The notes below the pieces were generated by a model that was given only the letters and a program-made list of their open reading frames with translations, ran no database searches and was not told where the DNA came from. Below are positions 24,839 through 32,651 of a stretch of DNA of 43,941 nucleotides, in pieces (the stretch's first letter is position 1; each line of letters starts with the position of its first letter). Source of the DNA: Xenococcus sp. PCC 7305 (GTDB lineage Bacteria > Cyanobacteriota > Cyanobacteriia > Cyanobacteriales > Xenococcaceae); the NCBI RefSeq assembly GCF_000332055.1, contig NZ_ALVZ01000185.1, forward strand, positions 1-43,941, in the 5' to 3' direction. The translations under genes and the position numbers were made by a program.

Positions 24839-26047
24839 CTAGCTAGATTCTTCTTGGGGAAAAACTCCAGGTTTAACGGCAATTGTTCTTAGTTTACCGT
24901 TTCTCAGGATTTCTAGGGGCAAAGATTCGCCAATTTCGCTATTTTCCACTCTATCTTGTACTTGTAAAGAGTTTTGAATATCGCGATCGCCAACCTTGAG
25001 AATTGTATCTCCTGCTTGCAATCCAGCTTTGGCGGCGGGAGAATTTGGCACGACTTTAACAATTAAAACTCCTTGATCCGCTGTGATATTGACATCCAAA
25101 TCTTGTTGTTGATTAATTTGTTCTTTAGTTTCAGGGGTCAGATTAACCATATGAATCCCCAAATAGGGGTGATCAGCCTTTCCTTGATCGAATAATTGAT
25201 TAGCAATCCTTCGTGCTGTTTCGATGGGGATGGCAAAACCTAATCCTTGGGCATCAGCACGAATCGCGGTATTGATTCCAATGACCTCCCCCTGCGCGTT
25301 GAGTAAGGGTCCCCCGGAATTTCCAGGATTAATCGCGGCATCAGTTTGAATAAATCGTACCCGTTTATCAGGCACTCCTACTTGAGAACTAGAACGATCT
25401 ATAGCGCTAATAATACCAACAGTGACCGTATTATCAAAGCCTAAAGGATTCCCGATCGCGATCGCCCATTCTCCAGGATTCAATTGTTCGGCATTTCCTA
25501 AAGTTACGGTGGGCAGATCTGTCGCCTCAATCTTCAAGACTGCAACATCAGTAATCGGATCAACACCTAAAACTTCACCTTCATAAACTTGACCATCTTT
25601 CAAGGTTACCTGAACCGTTTTAGAACCTTCAACAACATGGGCATTGGTAATTAGGCGACCATCAGAACTCAAAATAAAACCTGAACCTGTACCTCTTTCT
25701 ACTTGATCTGGGATTGGGGAACTCTCGTCGCCAAAAAAGCGGCGGAAAAAAGGTTGCGAAAATCTATTATCTCCCCCAGAGGTTTCTACTTGCCGGGCAG
25801 CATCAATCCGAACCACAGCGGGCCCCACTTTTTGTACAGCTTGGGCTATGAAGTTAAAGTTCTGATTTGCGGCGGCGTTTAAACTAGGTAAATTCTTCGA
25901 CAAGGTCGGGACTACTGTGGGGTAAACTTTTTGACTTTCAATCACAGTCTTTGAGTCGCCAAGATAGCGGCTCCCCCAAAACCCAGCGCCACAACCCACC
26001 GCTAATATTCCCACATAAACACTCAGTTTTCGAAAAAATAAATTCAT
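24839..26047 (-). CDS. HtrA/Deg family serine protease with PDZ domain
   Basis: Envelope protease/chaperone of 402 residues, similar to cyanobacterial HtrA, HhoA and HhoB. An N-terminal signal or anchor helix (~8-25) exports it. The trypsin-like domain (~65-270) has H137 in ITNAHVV, D167 in DPITDVAVLK and S244 in NPGNSGGPLL, so the triad is complete. One PDZ domain follows at ~290-395. The single PDZ fits the Hho/HtrA group but does not tell which of the three paralogues this is. It degrades or refolds damaged periplasmic or thylakoid-lumen proteins in stress. Monocistronic; glnN lies upstream on the same strand behind a terminator. Confidence 0.95.
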   Translation of the reverse strand: MNLFFRKLSVYVGILAVGCGAGFWGSRYLGDSKTVIESQKVYPTVVPTLSKNLPSLNAAANQNFNFIAQAVQKVGPAVVRIDAARQVETSGGDNRFSQPFFRRFFGDESSPIPDQVERGTGSGFILSSDGRLITNAHVVEGSKTVQVTLKDGQVYEGEVLGVDPITDVAVLKIEATDLPTVTLGNAEQLNPGEWAIAIGNPLGFDNTVTVGIISAIDRSSSQVGVPDKRVRFIQTDAAINPGNSGGPLLNAQGEVIGINTAIRADAQGLGFAIPIETARRIANQLFDQGKADHPYLGIHMVNLTPETKEQINQQQDLDVNITADQGVLIVKVVPNSPAAKAGLQAGDTILKVGDRDIQNSLQVQDRVENSEIGESLPLEILRNGKLRTIAVKPGVFPQEESS

Positions 26048-26207
26048 GATTCATTGCCCATGTTTCAGGTCTGCCCTTGTTCCAATTATTACAGAGAATC
26101 CACTTTCCTGTTTTTTACGATTCTTATCCTTTTTGCAATCATAGTCTCCTTGCCCATTCAATAGATGCTGTTTCGATCTATGTAGCAGCAAAATAAAGAC
26201 AAAAAAG

Positions 26208-26234
26208 AAAGGTCGTTTTAATGTAACGACCTTT
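26208..26234 (-). terminator. Terminator after glnN
   Basis: A perfect 10-pair stem (AAAGGTCGTT with AACGACCTTT) and a seven-base loop. On the minus strand the stem is followed by CTTTTTT, giving a rho-independent terminator 34 bases after the glnN stop. The rest of the 221-base gap to the protease holds only its promoter region, which I could not define. Confidence 0.9.
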
Positions 26235-26268
26235 TAAATAAATAATATTTAAACTTTTAGGAAATTGT

Positions 26269-28440
26269 TTATTTGATAAACAACATTTCTTGGTACTTAG
26301 GTAAAGGCCATAGATCGTCTGCGATTTCACCTTCTAAACCATCGGCATATTCCCGCACCTCATCCATTAGGGGACGAATAGTTTTTGCGGAATACTGCAT
26401 ATGTTCCTTCATAGAAGAAAAATCTTCTTTCTCTAAAGCTATTCCTAATTTGCTGGTTGCGCCCATCATACTACTGGTTAAACTCGCAACTTTGTTCAAA
26501 ATTTCAGTATCGAAGTCAATGCCTGATTCTTTAAGACTAGCAATAGTTGTTGAGAGGTTAGATAAATATGCTACTGCTGCGGGATAGATCTTAGTTTTGG
26601 CAATATCGATAACTAGCTTGGCTTCAACTTCGATCGAAAGTATATATTGTTCTGAATAGACTTCAAAGCGACTTTCTAGTTCTCTAGGAGAAAGAACTCC
26701 AGTTTTATCAAACAATTCCTCAATATAACCTTCTGTCAAAACTGGTAGGGCATCAGCTGTTGTAGGTAGATTAGGCAAACCCCGCTCTTCCACAGCCGTT
26801 TTGTGCCAGTCCGCAGAATAACCATCTCCACCAAAGACGACTGCACCATGTTCATCCATAATCTCTTTAAGGATGGCAAAAATCGCTGTGTTGAGTTCGG
26901 TTCCTGCTGACAACTCACTTTCCAACTTATTGGCTATCCAATCCAAAGAATCCGCCAAAATTGTATTCATAGCAATTAAAGGCCCCGCAACAGATTGGTG
27001 AGAGCCCACAGCTCTGAATTCAAAACGGTTACCAGTAAAAGCGAAGGGTGAAGTTCTGTTGCGATCGCCAGAATCCTTCATAAATGTGGGCAAGGTTTCT
27101 ACCCCTAGATCCATAATGCCGCCAGGTTGACTGCCAATAATCGCGCCTTTTTGAATTTGCTCATAGACATCTTCTAACTGACTGCCCAAATAAACAGACA
27201 TTATGGCCGGAGGAGCTTCATTAGCACCCAATCTATGATCATTGCTGGCCGTGGCAATCACAGCGCGCAATAATGGCCCGTACTTATGAACTCCACGAAT
27301 TACCGCACCGCAGAAGGTCAAAAACTGGATATTATCATGGGGTGTATCGCCAGGATCGAGCAAGTTCCCCTGAGTAGCATTACTAACAGACCAATTTACA
27401 TGCTTACCAGAACCATTAATACCAGCGAAGGGTTTTTCATGAAGCAAGCAAGCGAAACCGTGTTTTTTGGCAGTATTCCGCAGAATAGTCATCGTCAATT
27501 GTTGGTGATCTGTGGCCGCATCTGCCGATTCAAAATAAGGTGCAATTTCAAACTGACCAGGAGCCACTTCATTATGTCGGGTTTTCGCAGGAATCCCCAA
27601 ACGATACATTCTTCTTTCTACTTCCTGCATAAAAACTTGAACTCTTTCAGGAATTGCACCAAAGTAATGGTCATCAAATTGCTGACCTTTAGCTGGAGTC
27701 TTGCCAAATAAGGTTCTGCCCGCCAACAATAAATCAGGACGACTGTTGGCAAAGGCCGCATCTACCAAAAAATATTCTTGTTCTGCACCACAGCTGGAAT
27801 TAACCCGAGCTACATCTTCATTTCCTAAAAGCTTGAGAACTTTCGTGGCAGACTCATTCATCGCTCCAATAGAGCGCAAGAGAGGAATTTTCTTGTCGAG
27901 GGCTTCTCCTGTCCAAGAAACAAAGACTGTGGGAATGCAAAGCGTTACACCATTGTCAGTTTCCATAACATAGGCTGGGCTGGTGACATCCCAAGCGGTA
28001 TAACCCCTGGCTTCAAAGGTGGAGCGAATGCCGCCATTGGGGAAAGAAGAGCCATCAGGTTCACCTTTAATTAAAGTTTTCCCGGAAAACTCGGAAATCA
28101 CTGTGCCATCATTTTGCACTGAAATAAAACCATCATGCTTTTCTGCTGTAGCATTGGTCATTGGGTAAAATACATGGGCATAGTAAAGTGCCCCTTTGGA
28201 GATCGCCCAGTCTTTCATCGCTGAAGCTACGATATCCGCCACTGAAGGATCTAGCTTAGCATCAGATACTATAGTTTTCTTTAGAGATTTAAATACACCT
28301 TTAGGAAGACAAGCTTGCATCTTGCTCAAACTAAACACATCGGCTGCCCAGATGTCTTCTAATGACTCTGGAGGTGGAACTGGAATGGGTTTGCGATGTG
28401 TAATTTGATAGATAGCTTGAGTCCGTGGCTCATATCCCAT
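26269..28440 (-). CDS. glnN: Glutamine synthetase type III
   Basis: ATP-dependent glutamine synthetase of the large GSIII type, which assimilates ammonium in nitrogen-limited cyanobacteria alongside or instead of glnA. I start at the ATG at 28440 (723 residues, M-G-Y-E-P-R-T-Q) because GGAAG sits eight bases before it. The ATG at 28464 adds eight unlikely residues. Family motifs include [29 protein letters not shown] and [10 protein letters not shown]. The length equals the family norm. An NtcA-type promoter precedes it and a strong terminator follows, so it is a single-gene unit controlled by nitrogen status. Confidence 0.97.
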   Translation of the reverse strand: MGYEPRTQAIYQITHRKPIPVPPPESLEDIWAADVFSLSKMQACLPKGVFKSLKKTIVSDAKLDPSVADIVASAMKDWAISKGALYYAHVFYPMTNATAEKHDGFISVQNDGTVISEFSGKTLIKGEPDGSSFPNGGIRSTFEARGYTAWDVTSPAYVMETDNGVTLCIPTVFVSWTGEALDKKIPLLRSIGAMNESATKVLKLLGNEDVARVNSSCGAEQEYFLVDAAFANSRPDLLLAGRTLFGKTPAKGQQFDDHYFGAIPERVQVFMQEVERRMYRLGIPAKTRHNEVAPGQFEIAPYFESADAATDHQQLTMTILRNTAKKHGFACLLHEKPFAGINGSGKHVNWSVSNATQGNLLDPGDTPHDNIQFLTFCGAVIRGVHKYGPLLRAVIATASNDHRLGANEAPPAIMSVYLGSQLEDVYEQIQKGAIIGSQPGGIMDLGVETLPTFMKDSGDRNRTSPFAFTGNRFEFRAVGSHQSVAGPLIAMNTILADSLDWIANKLESELSAGTELNTAIFAILKEIMDEHGAVVFGGDGYSADWHKTAVEERGLPNLPTTADALPVLTEGYIEELFDKTGVLSPRELESRFEVYSEQYILSIEVEAKLVIDIAKTKIYPAAVAYLSNLSTTIASLKESGIDFDTEILNKVASLTSSMMGATSKLGIALEKEDFSSMKEHMQYSAKTIRPLMDEVREYADGLEGEIADDLWPLPKYQEMLFIK

Positions 28441-28477
28441 AATAATTACTTCCTTGTTATACATCTAGATCTTACGA

Positions 28478-28519
28478 ATCTTACAAGGATGCGATCGGGA
28501 CAAATGTAGCATATGTAAC
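28478..28519 (-). promoter_or_regulatory. NtcA-activated promoter of glnN
   Basis: On the minus strand, GTT-N8-TAC (28519 down to 28506) differs from the NtcA consensus GTA-N8-TAC at one base. Exactly 22 bases later comes TAAGAT (28483-28478), which fits the TAN3T -10 box. This spacing is that of classical NtcA class II promoters. Transcription would begin near 28471, about 30 bases before the chosen ATG. The site is in the spacer shared with divergent bioY. Confidence 0.8.
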
Positions 28520-28673
28520 CGAGTTGAATATGTAAAGATGCTTAGCCTGACATCGTTTATATAATCTTCATAAATTAAAATTTTCCCCAAAAATTTTCCG
28601 CTGAACCCATGCCGAATTAAATATCGACAGCTAAACTGATAGATGCCATTATGTCATGAGCTGATCGTTTTCC

Positions 28674-29468
28674 ATGTCCAACGCCAGACCGCTTCCGAAG
28701 CCTAATCCTGAAATAACTGATTACGAATGGGATGTTACTCCCTATCGGGTCAAGATATTATTTGATAGTTTGCAGCAACTTCTTAGTCAAAAACAAGAGA
28801 ATTTAGACTACATAGACGATGAAAATCAGTGGCTGCGTAAACAATTAGATTCCCGTATTGAACGCACCTACAATCCCATACTCCCTTCATTACCAGAGAT
28901 TATACTTTGGGCAATTATCGGTTTGATTTTGACGGTGGGTTGTACTTTTATTGAGGCTCATACTGTCAATTTTCCTTGGTTGTGGAATAATCAGGAGTTG
29001 GCAATTCCCACTTTAGGAGTTAGTTATCAAATTGGGGCTGTTTTATTCATTGGTTGTGTTGCAGGAAGACATGCTGCTTTGTTGTCTCAACTAACCTATG
29101 TAATTTTGGGTCTTTGCGGAGTGCCAATTTTTGAGAGTGGTGGTGGTTGGCATTATCTGTCCGAACCTAATTTTGGTTACTTGGTCGGATTTGTTTTTGG
29201 GGCTTGGTTATGTGGCCATTTGGCATTTAAAAGATTAGTTTACTTGGATGGTTTGATTGTAAGTTGTGGTGCTGGTCTATTGGTAATTCATGCTACAGGG
29301 ATATTGTATTTAACGATTCTCTATTATATTCAAGGTTTAGGAACAGGGATTAATTCCCTCATCGAAGGGATCTCTCTCTATTCTCTAGCTCTGTTGCCAG
29401 GACAATTGGCGGTAATTTGTGCCACGGTGACTATTTCTTATATGTTGCGCAAGCTAATGTTTTGCTAA
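28674..29468 (+). CDS. bioY: BioY-type biotin transporter with N-terminal extension
   Basis: Membrane S-component for biotin uptake, 264 residues against about 180-200 for typical BioY. Residues ~75-264 contain roughly six transmembrane helices and the BioY core signature (G-x-x-A-G-R-H-A-A-L-L-S-Q, then G-V-P-I-F-E-S-G-G-G, then G-Y-L-V-G-F). The extra ~75 residues at the front are soluble, with a helical Q/L/D-rich stretch (~28-60). No BioM or BioN energising genes are nearby; solitary BioY proteins are known. A metal permease gene starts 19 bases after the stop, so the two are probably cotranscribed. Divergent from glnN. Confidence 0.88.
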   Translation: MSNARPLPKPNPEITDYEWDVTPYRVKILFDSLQQLLSQKQENLDYIDDENQWLRKQLDSRIERTYNPILPSLPEIILWAIIGLILTVGCTFIEAHTVNFPWLWNNQELAIPTLGVSYQIGAVLFIGCVAGRHAALLSQLTYVILGLCGVPIFESGGGWHYLSEPNFGYLVGFVFGAWLCGHLAFKRLVYLDGLIVSCGAGLLVIHATGILYLTILYYIQGLGTGINSLIEGISLYSLALLPGQLAVICATVTISYMLRKLMFC

Positions 29469-29487
29469 TTGATTTTTAATAGAATAT

Positions 29488-30360
29488 ATGCTGTGGTTAA
29501 TTGAACCCCTAAATTTTGTATTTATGCGTCAGGCGATCGCGGTGGGTTTTTTCTTGGGGATTCTCAGTGCAGTAGTGGGCAGTTATTTGATTTTGCAACA
29601 AATGGGCATGATGAGTGGTGTCATTTCCCATGCTGTGTTACCAGGGATTTCGATCGCGTTTTTTTTAGAAATTAATTTAGCTATTGGGGCCTTTATCGCA
29701 GGTATACTGAGTGCCCTTGTCGTGATGGTTATTAATACGCGATCGCGGGTGAAGGTGGATGCGGCTATGACTCTTGCTCTGACAAGCTTTTTGGCTTTAG
29801 GCATTATTTTAATTAATGTCTTAGAAACTAATCAAATAGATTTAAGTAGTTTGTTGTTTGGAGATATTTTAGGCGTCACAAAACAAGATGTTTGGCAAAC
29901 AGCAACCATTACAGTAGTTATTATTCTTTTAACAAAATTATTTTATAAAGAGTTAGAATTTTACACTTTTGACCCTATTGGAGCTAAAGCCTGTGGCTTA
30001 CCAGTCAATTTATTATACTTTGGTCTGCTCTGTGCTATCACCCTCAATATTGTCGCCAGTATGCAGACAGTAGGGGTTTTACTAGTAATGTCTTTGCTCG
30101 TAGGGCCTGCAATCACTGCTTATTTATGGATTGAATCCTTAGCCCAAATGATGTTTTTCGGGGCAATAATCGGCGTAGTTTCGACTATTGGCGGGATGTA
30201 TGTTAGTTATTATTTTGATTTGCCTTCGGGAGCTGCGATCGTGATGCTGGTCTTTGTTTTTTTTAGTTTATCTTTCTTATTTAGTCCGACTCAAGGAATT
30301 ATTAATACCCCTGACAATCGCCAAAGATTGACAAGTCTTTTGAAGTTAAGAAAAAATTAA
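29488..30360 (+). CDS. ABC-3 family metal ABC transporter permease (ZnuB/MntB-like)
   Basis: Integral membrane subunit of a zinc or manganese importer, 290 residues with eight or nine hydrophobic helices. The family pattern is visible: G-S-Y-L-I-L-Q-Q-M-G-M-M-S-G-V-I-S-H-A-V-L-P-G near the start, T-F-D-P-I-G-A-K near the middle and V-G-V-L-L-V-M-S-L-L-V-G-P-A later. No ATPase or metal-binding lipoprotein gene lies beside it in the window, so its partners are elsewhere or it has been separated from them. It follows bioY closely on the same strand. Zn versus Mn cannot be told. Confidence 0.9.
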   Translation: MLWLIEPLNFVFMRQAIAVGFFLGILSAVVGSYLILQQMGMMSGVISHAVLPGISIAFFLEINLAIGAFIAGILSALVVMVINTRSRVKVDAAMTLALTSFLALGIILINVLETNQIDLSSLLFGDILGVTKQDVWQTATITVVIILLTKLFYKELEFYTFDPIGAKACGLPVNLLYFGLLCAITLNIVASMQTVGVLLVMSLLVGPAITAYLWIESLAQMMFFGAIIGVVSTIGGMYVSYYFDLPSGAAIVMLVFVFFSLSFLFSPTQGIINTPDNRQRLTSLLKLRKN

Positions 30361-30820
30361 AGGAAGCCAATTTTCATCCAATAGCTGCTCTAAATTCCCA
30401 ATAGGAGATATCGGAAATGTATCGAGGGGCAATTCAGAAATATCAGCCACCAACTCCCGAGAATCCTGAATAACATTCGTCGAATACTTTTATTAGGTAA
30501 CATTTTAGACTAGGACTAGTTTTTAATTCCTTCTTGATTTGCTTACGAAAATTGCGAATTTCTCTTTTCCAATGATTTTGATTATAATCTCTTTCTTGTT
30601 CCCAATATGCTAATTTGAGTAAATGCTCGAATAACCTTGTTAGTAAACTTTCTATTCTTCTTTTTTCACTCCTTCCCAAACTGGCTATCTCCTCAATTAA
30701 ACTTTCCCAATCAAGAGAACTAAAGTTTTTTGCCTGTAATTGTGCCACAGTCTCTTCTAGCCAAAGATTATAGTCAATGTCATACAAGGTCTTTTGGGAT
30801 TGTCTTATTTTAGAAACCAT
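30346..30820 (-). pseudogene. DUF29 family gene with a single-base frameshift
   Basis: The intact part (30443-30820, 125 residues) is a clear DUF29 protein (Y-D-x-x-x-x-L-W-L-E-E-T at the start, L-I-E-E-I-A-S-L-G-R-S-E in the middle), then ends in an unrelated tail. In the next frame the missing C-terminus continues: Q-D-S-R-E-L-V-A-D-I-S-E, then L-E-Q-L-L-D-E-N-W-L-P, stop at 30346-30348. Deleting one T at 30469/30470 restores a 157-residue protein of normal length. DUF29 function is unknown; the genes are numerous in cyanobacteria. Either the copy is decaying, the sequence has an error, or the truncated form is used. The restored end overlaps the convergent permease by 15 bases. Confidence 0.8.
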
Positions 30821-30843
30821 TTTTATTTTTCATTATACAATCA

Positions 30844-30878
30844 AAAAAAGCGTGATTTCTAACAAATTGCGCTTTTTT
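30844..30878 (-). terminator. Terminator after the binding-protein gene
   Basis: AAAAAAGCG (30844-30852) pairs perfectly with CGCTTTTTT (30870-30878), with further partial pairing inside the loop. On the minus strand, T-rich sequence follows the stem, ending transcription of the gene at 30899-32053. It is close to symmetrical and may work both ways. Confidence 0.8.
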
Positions 30879-30898
30879 CACTACCTAATAGCTAGGAG

Positions 30899-32053
30899 CT
30901 AAGGCAACGGTGGCTGATTATTTCCGGTTGTAACTGGTTCTCTGACCCAATATTGAGTCAAAAGAGCAGAGTTGGCAACCGGATCTGTAATTGCCGAGAA
31001 GAAGTTATCACGATTAACTGTTTGTTGAGGAGTCCAATTCCCAGCAATTCTAATGGCCTGCATCGTCGCGACTCGGTTACCTAGTAATGGTTCGGGATTT
31101 TCTACGGTTCCACCCAAGGGAACAATCTCAAATAATCCAGGATGGGCATTAACCGCAGTTTGGGCTAAATGATAAAACATTAATCCCACATCGGCTTCAC
31201 CGTCAGCTAATGCCTGAGGAACATCCCGATGGTGAATGCGATCGCCAACTACCCATTTTCTCCTTCGCTCATTGTTCTTGGGATTGAAGATTTGGTTAAA
31301 TAAGTTGGTAGCTTTTCTATTGGCGATGTTTATATCACCTGTGTCGGCTTCAACCTCACGAAAAGCCATATGAAAAACGCTAGAGCTATAGTTGTCGAAA
31401 CTGCCAGCTTCCGTTTCTGGGTTGGAAGTCGCAACGCGAATATTTTCTCGCCCGAGATCCCAAATATTATTAATCTTCTGCGGATTGCCCGAGGGAACTA
31501 GCAACACATTACCAAAATTACTGAGGATCTTCGCTGGTTCTCCATCATTATAACCACCTTTTACTACCCCATTCATGATTGATTTTGGGCCCATGACAAC
31601 CATCGGCATACCAAGAATTTCCATGTTGCCAATGCTGAGGCGACCACCATTTTTTAGTTGGGGAAGAGAAACTGGTGGGGACGTAGAATAACCCCATTGA
31701 CCCTGCTCAACAACGGGATTATTTGGGAGATAGGTTTGACGAAAGAAAACATTGAGAAACCGATAAAAATTGCCTGAGGTGGAAAAGAGTAAGTCCCAAT
31801 CATCAGAACTTGTTTGCATATGCCAATCTTCCAGGATGTTTGCTTGACCAGTCAGGTCTGGATAGTCAAAGGGACGTTCTGGTATCTCATCCATACCACC
31901 TTCTCGAGGCCATTGAAGAGTTTTTTGCCCTAAAACAATAGGTTTCGTGGTAATTTCGGGGACAGTCACCGATTGAGCTTGTACCGGCAGAGAAATCAGA
32001 GACATTAATAAAAATAAGATTTTTGTATGAAATTTCAGTCGCAGACTATTCAT
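30899..32053 (-). CDS. Periplasmic substrate-binding protein, orphan
   Basis: Exported protein of 384 residues. A Sec signal peptide is evident: a basic start, a hydrophobic core L-F-L-L-M-S-L-I-S-L and an A-Q-A-like cleavage site near 27. The mature part resembles type 2 periplasmic binding proteins of the ModA/TupA kind: N-I-R-V-A-T-S-N-P-E-T-E-A-G-S (lobe hinge and ligand loop) and later E-A-D-V-G-L-M-F-Y-H-L-A. A Trp/Tyr-rich N-terminal third (~50-130) is not typical of ModA. No permease or ATPase genes adjoin. The ligand is unknown: an oxyanion or organic acid is possible but not shown. Confidence 0.7.
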   Translation of the reverse strand: MNSLRLKFHTKILFLLMSLISLPVQAQSVTVPEITTKPIVLGQKTLQWPREGGMDEIPERPFDYPDLTGQANILEDWHMQTSSDDWDLLFSTSGNFYRFLNVFFRQTYLPNNPVVEQGQWGYSTSPPVSLPQLKNGGRLSIGNMEILGMPMVVMGPKSIMNGVVKGGYNDGEPAKILSNFGNVLLVPSGNPQKINNIWDLGRENIRVATSNPETEAGSFDNYSSSVFHMAFREVEADTGDINIANRKATNLFNQIFNPKNNERRRKWVVGDRIHHRDVPQALADGEADVGLMFYHLAQTAVNAHPGLFEIVPLGGTVENPEPLLGNRVATMQAIRIAGNWTPQQTVNRDNFFSAITDPVANSALLTQYWVREPVTTGNNQPPLP

Positions 32054-32651
32054 CCTAAATTTTTCCTCAGTTTTTATTTTTAATATTATAGCTATTAATT
32101 TAAAATGTAATAGTTATATATTATTTTGTTATACACGATCTTTATTTCTCCAACAAGTAAATAAAAGAATATTTAGACTATCCTCTTCAAAATTTAATCT
32201 TACACATATAGAATCTCAATCTTTTTCTGACATAAGCATCAAGTGAGATTCAATCCTAAATGGTATTAATAGACACTATTTTCTCACTATTTATCATTAG
32301 TGTTTTTAATTACAGAAGCGTTTTTTCGGGGTATCTACCTAAGTAAGGCGCTAGCATATACACTCAGACCTTAAGAGTATTTACATGGTTCCTTAAGAGA
32401 AAATACGTAAGTATTTTCCCCATTGCTATTTACCCGTATTTAAAATATAAAGAACAAGTTAGGAAATTAATAAAAGGACAGAGAATTGTTTATATTATAT
32501 AAGGTTACTGCACAACAATTACAACAAATAGTCGTTATCTAAACCATATTCAAAATGTAGAATATTTAACAATTTTTTCCACATAAATATATCAATCTTT
32601 TTCGCTTAGACAAGTATTTAATCCTATAACTCTTACAAAAAAGTTATACAA
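32054..32651. other. 598-base AT-rich spacer before the polysaccharide cluster
   Basis: No open frame of note on either strand. Seen here: two direct CCTTAAGAG copies (32369-32377 and 32391-32399), a perfect 8-bp inverted repeat (32399-32418), and a lone TTTTCCACA at 32575-32583. As the largest non-coding gap in the window and the leader of a divergent pair, it probably holds the control region for the cluster that follows. Confidence 0.7.
32369..32418 (+). promoter_or_regulatory. Direct repeats and hairpin upstream of the large glycosyltransferase
   Basis: CCTTAAGAG occurs twice, 22 bases apart start to start (two DNA turns), each copy containing the palindrome CTTAAG. The second runs straight into GAAAATAC-GTAA-GTATTTTC (32399-32418). 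The arrangement suggests cooperative regulator binding about 230-280 bases before the start codon. Confidence 0.4.

Noticed and set aside
28441-28464. ATG at 28464 as glnN start
   Set aside because: It adds eight residues not expected in GSIII, and the ribosome-binding site lies downstream of it.
32575-32583. TTTTCCACA matching a cyanobacterial DnaA box
   Set aside because: Single copy; another single copy lies inside a gene at 13940-13948, so it looks like chance in AT-rich DNA.
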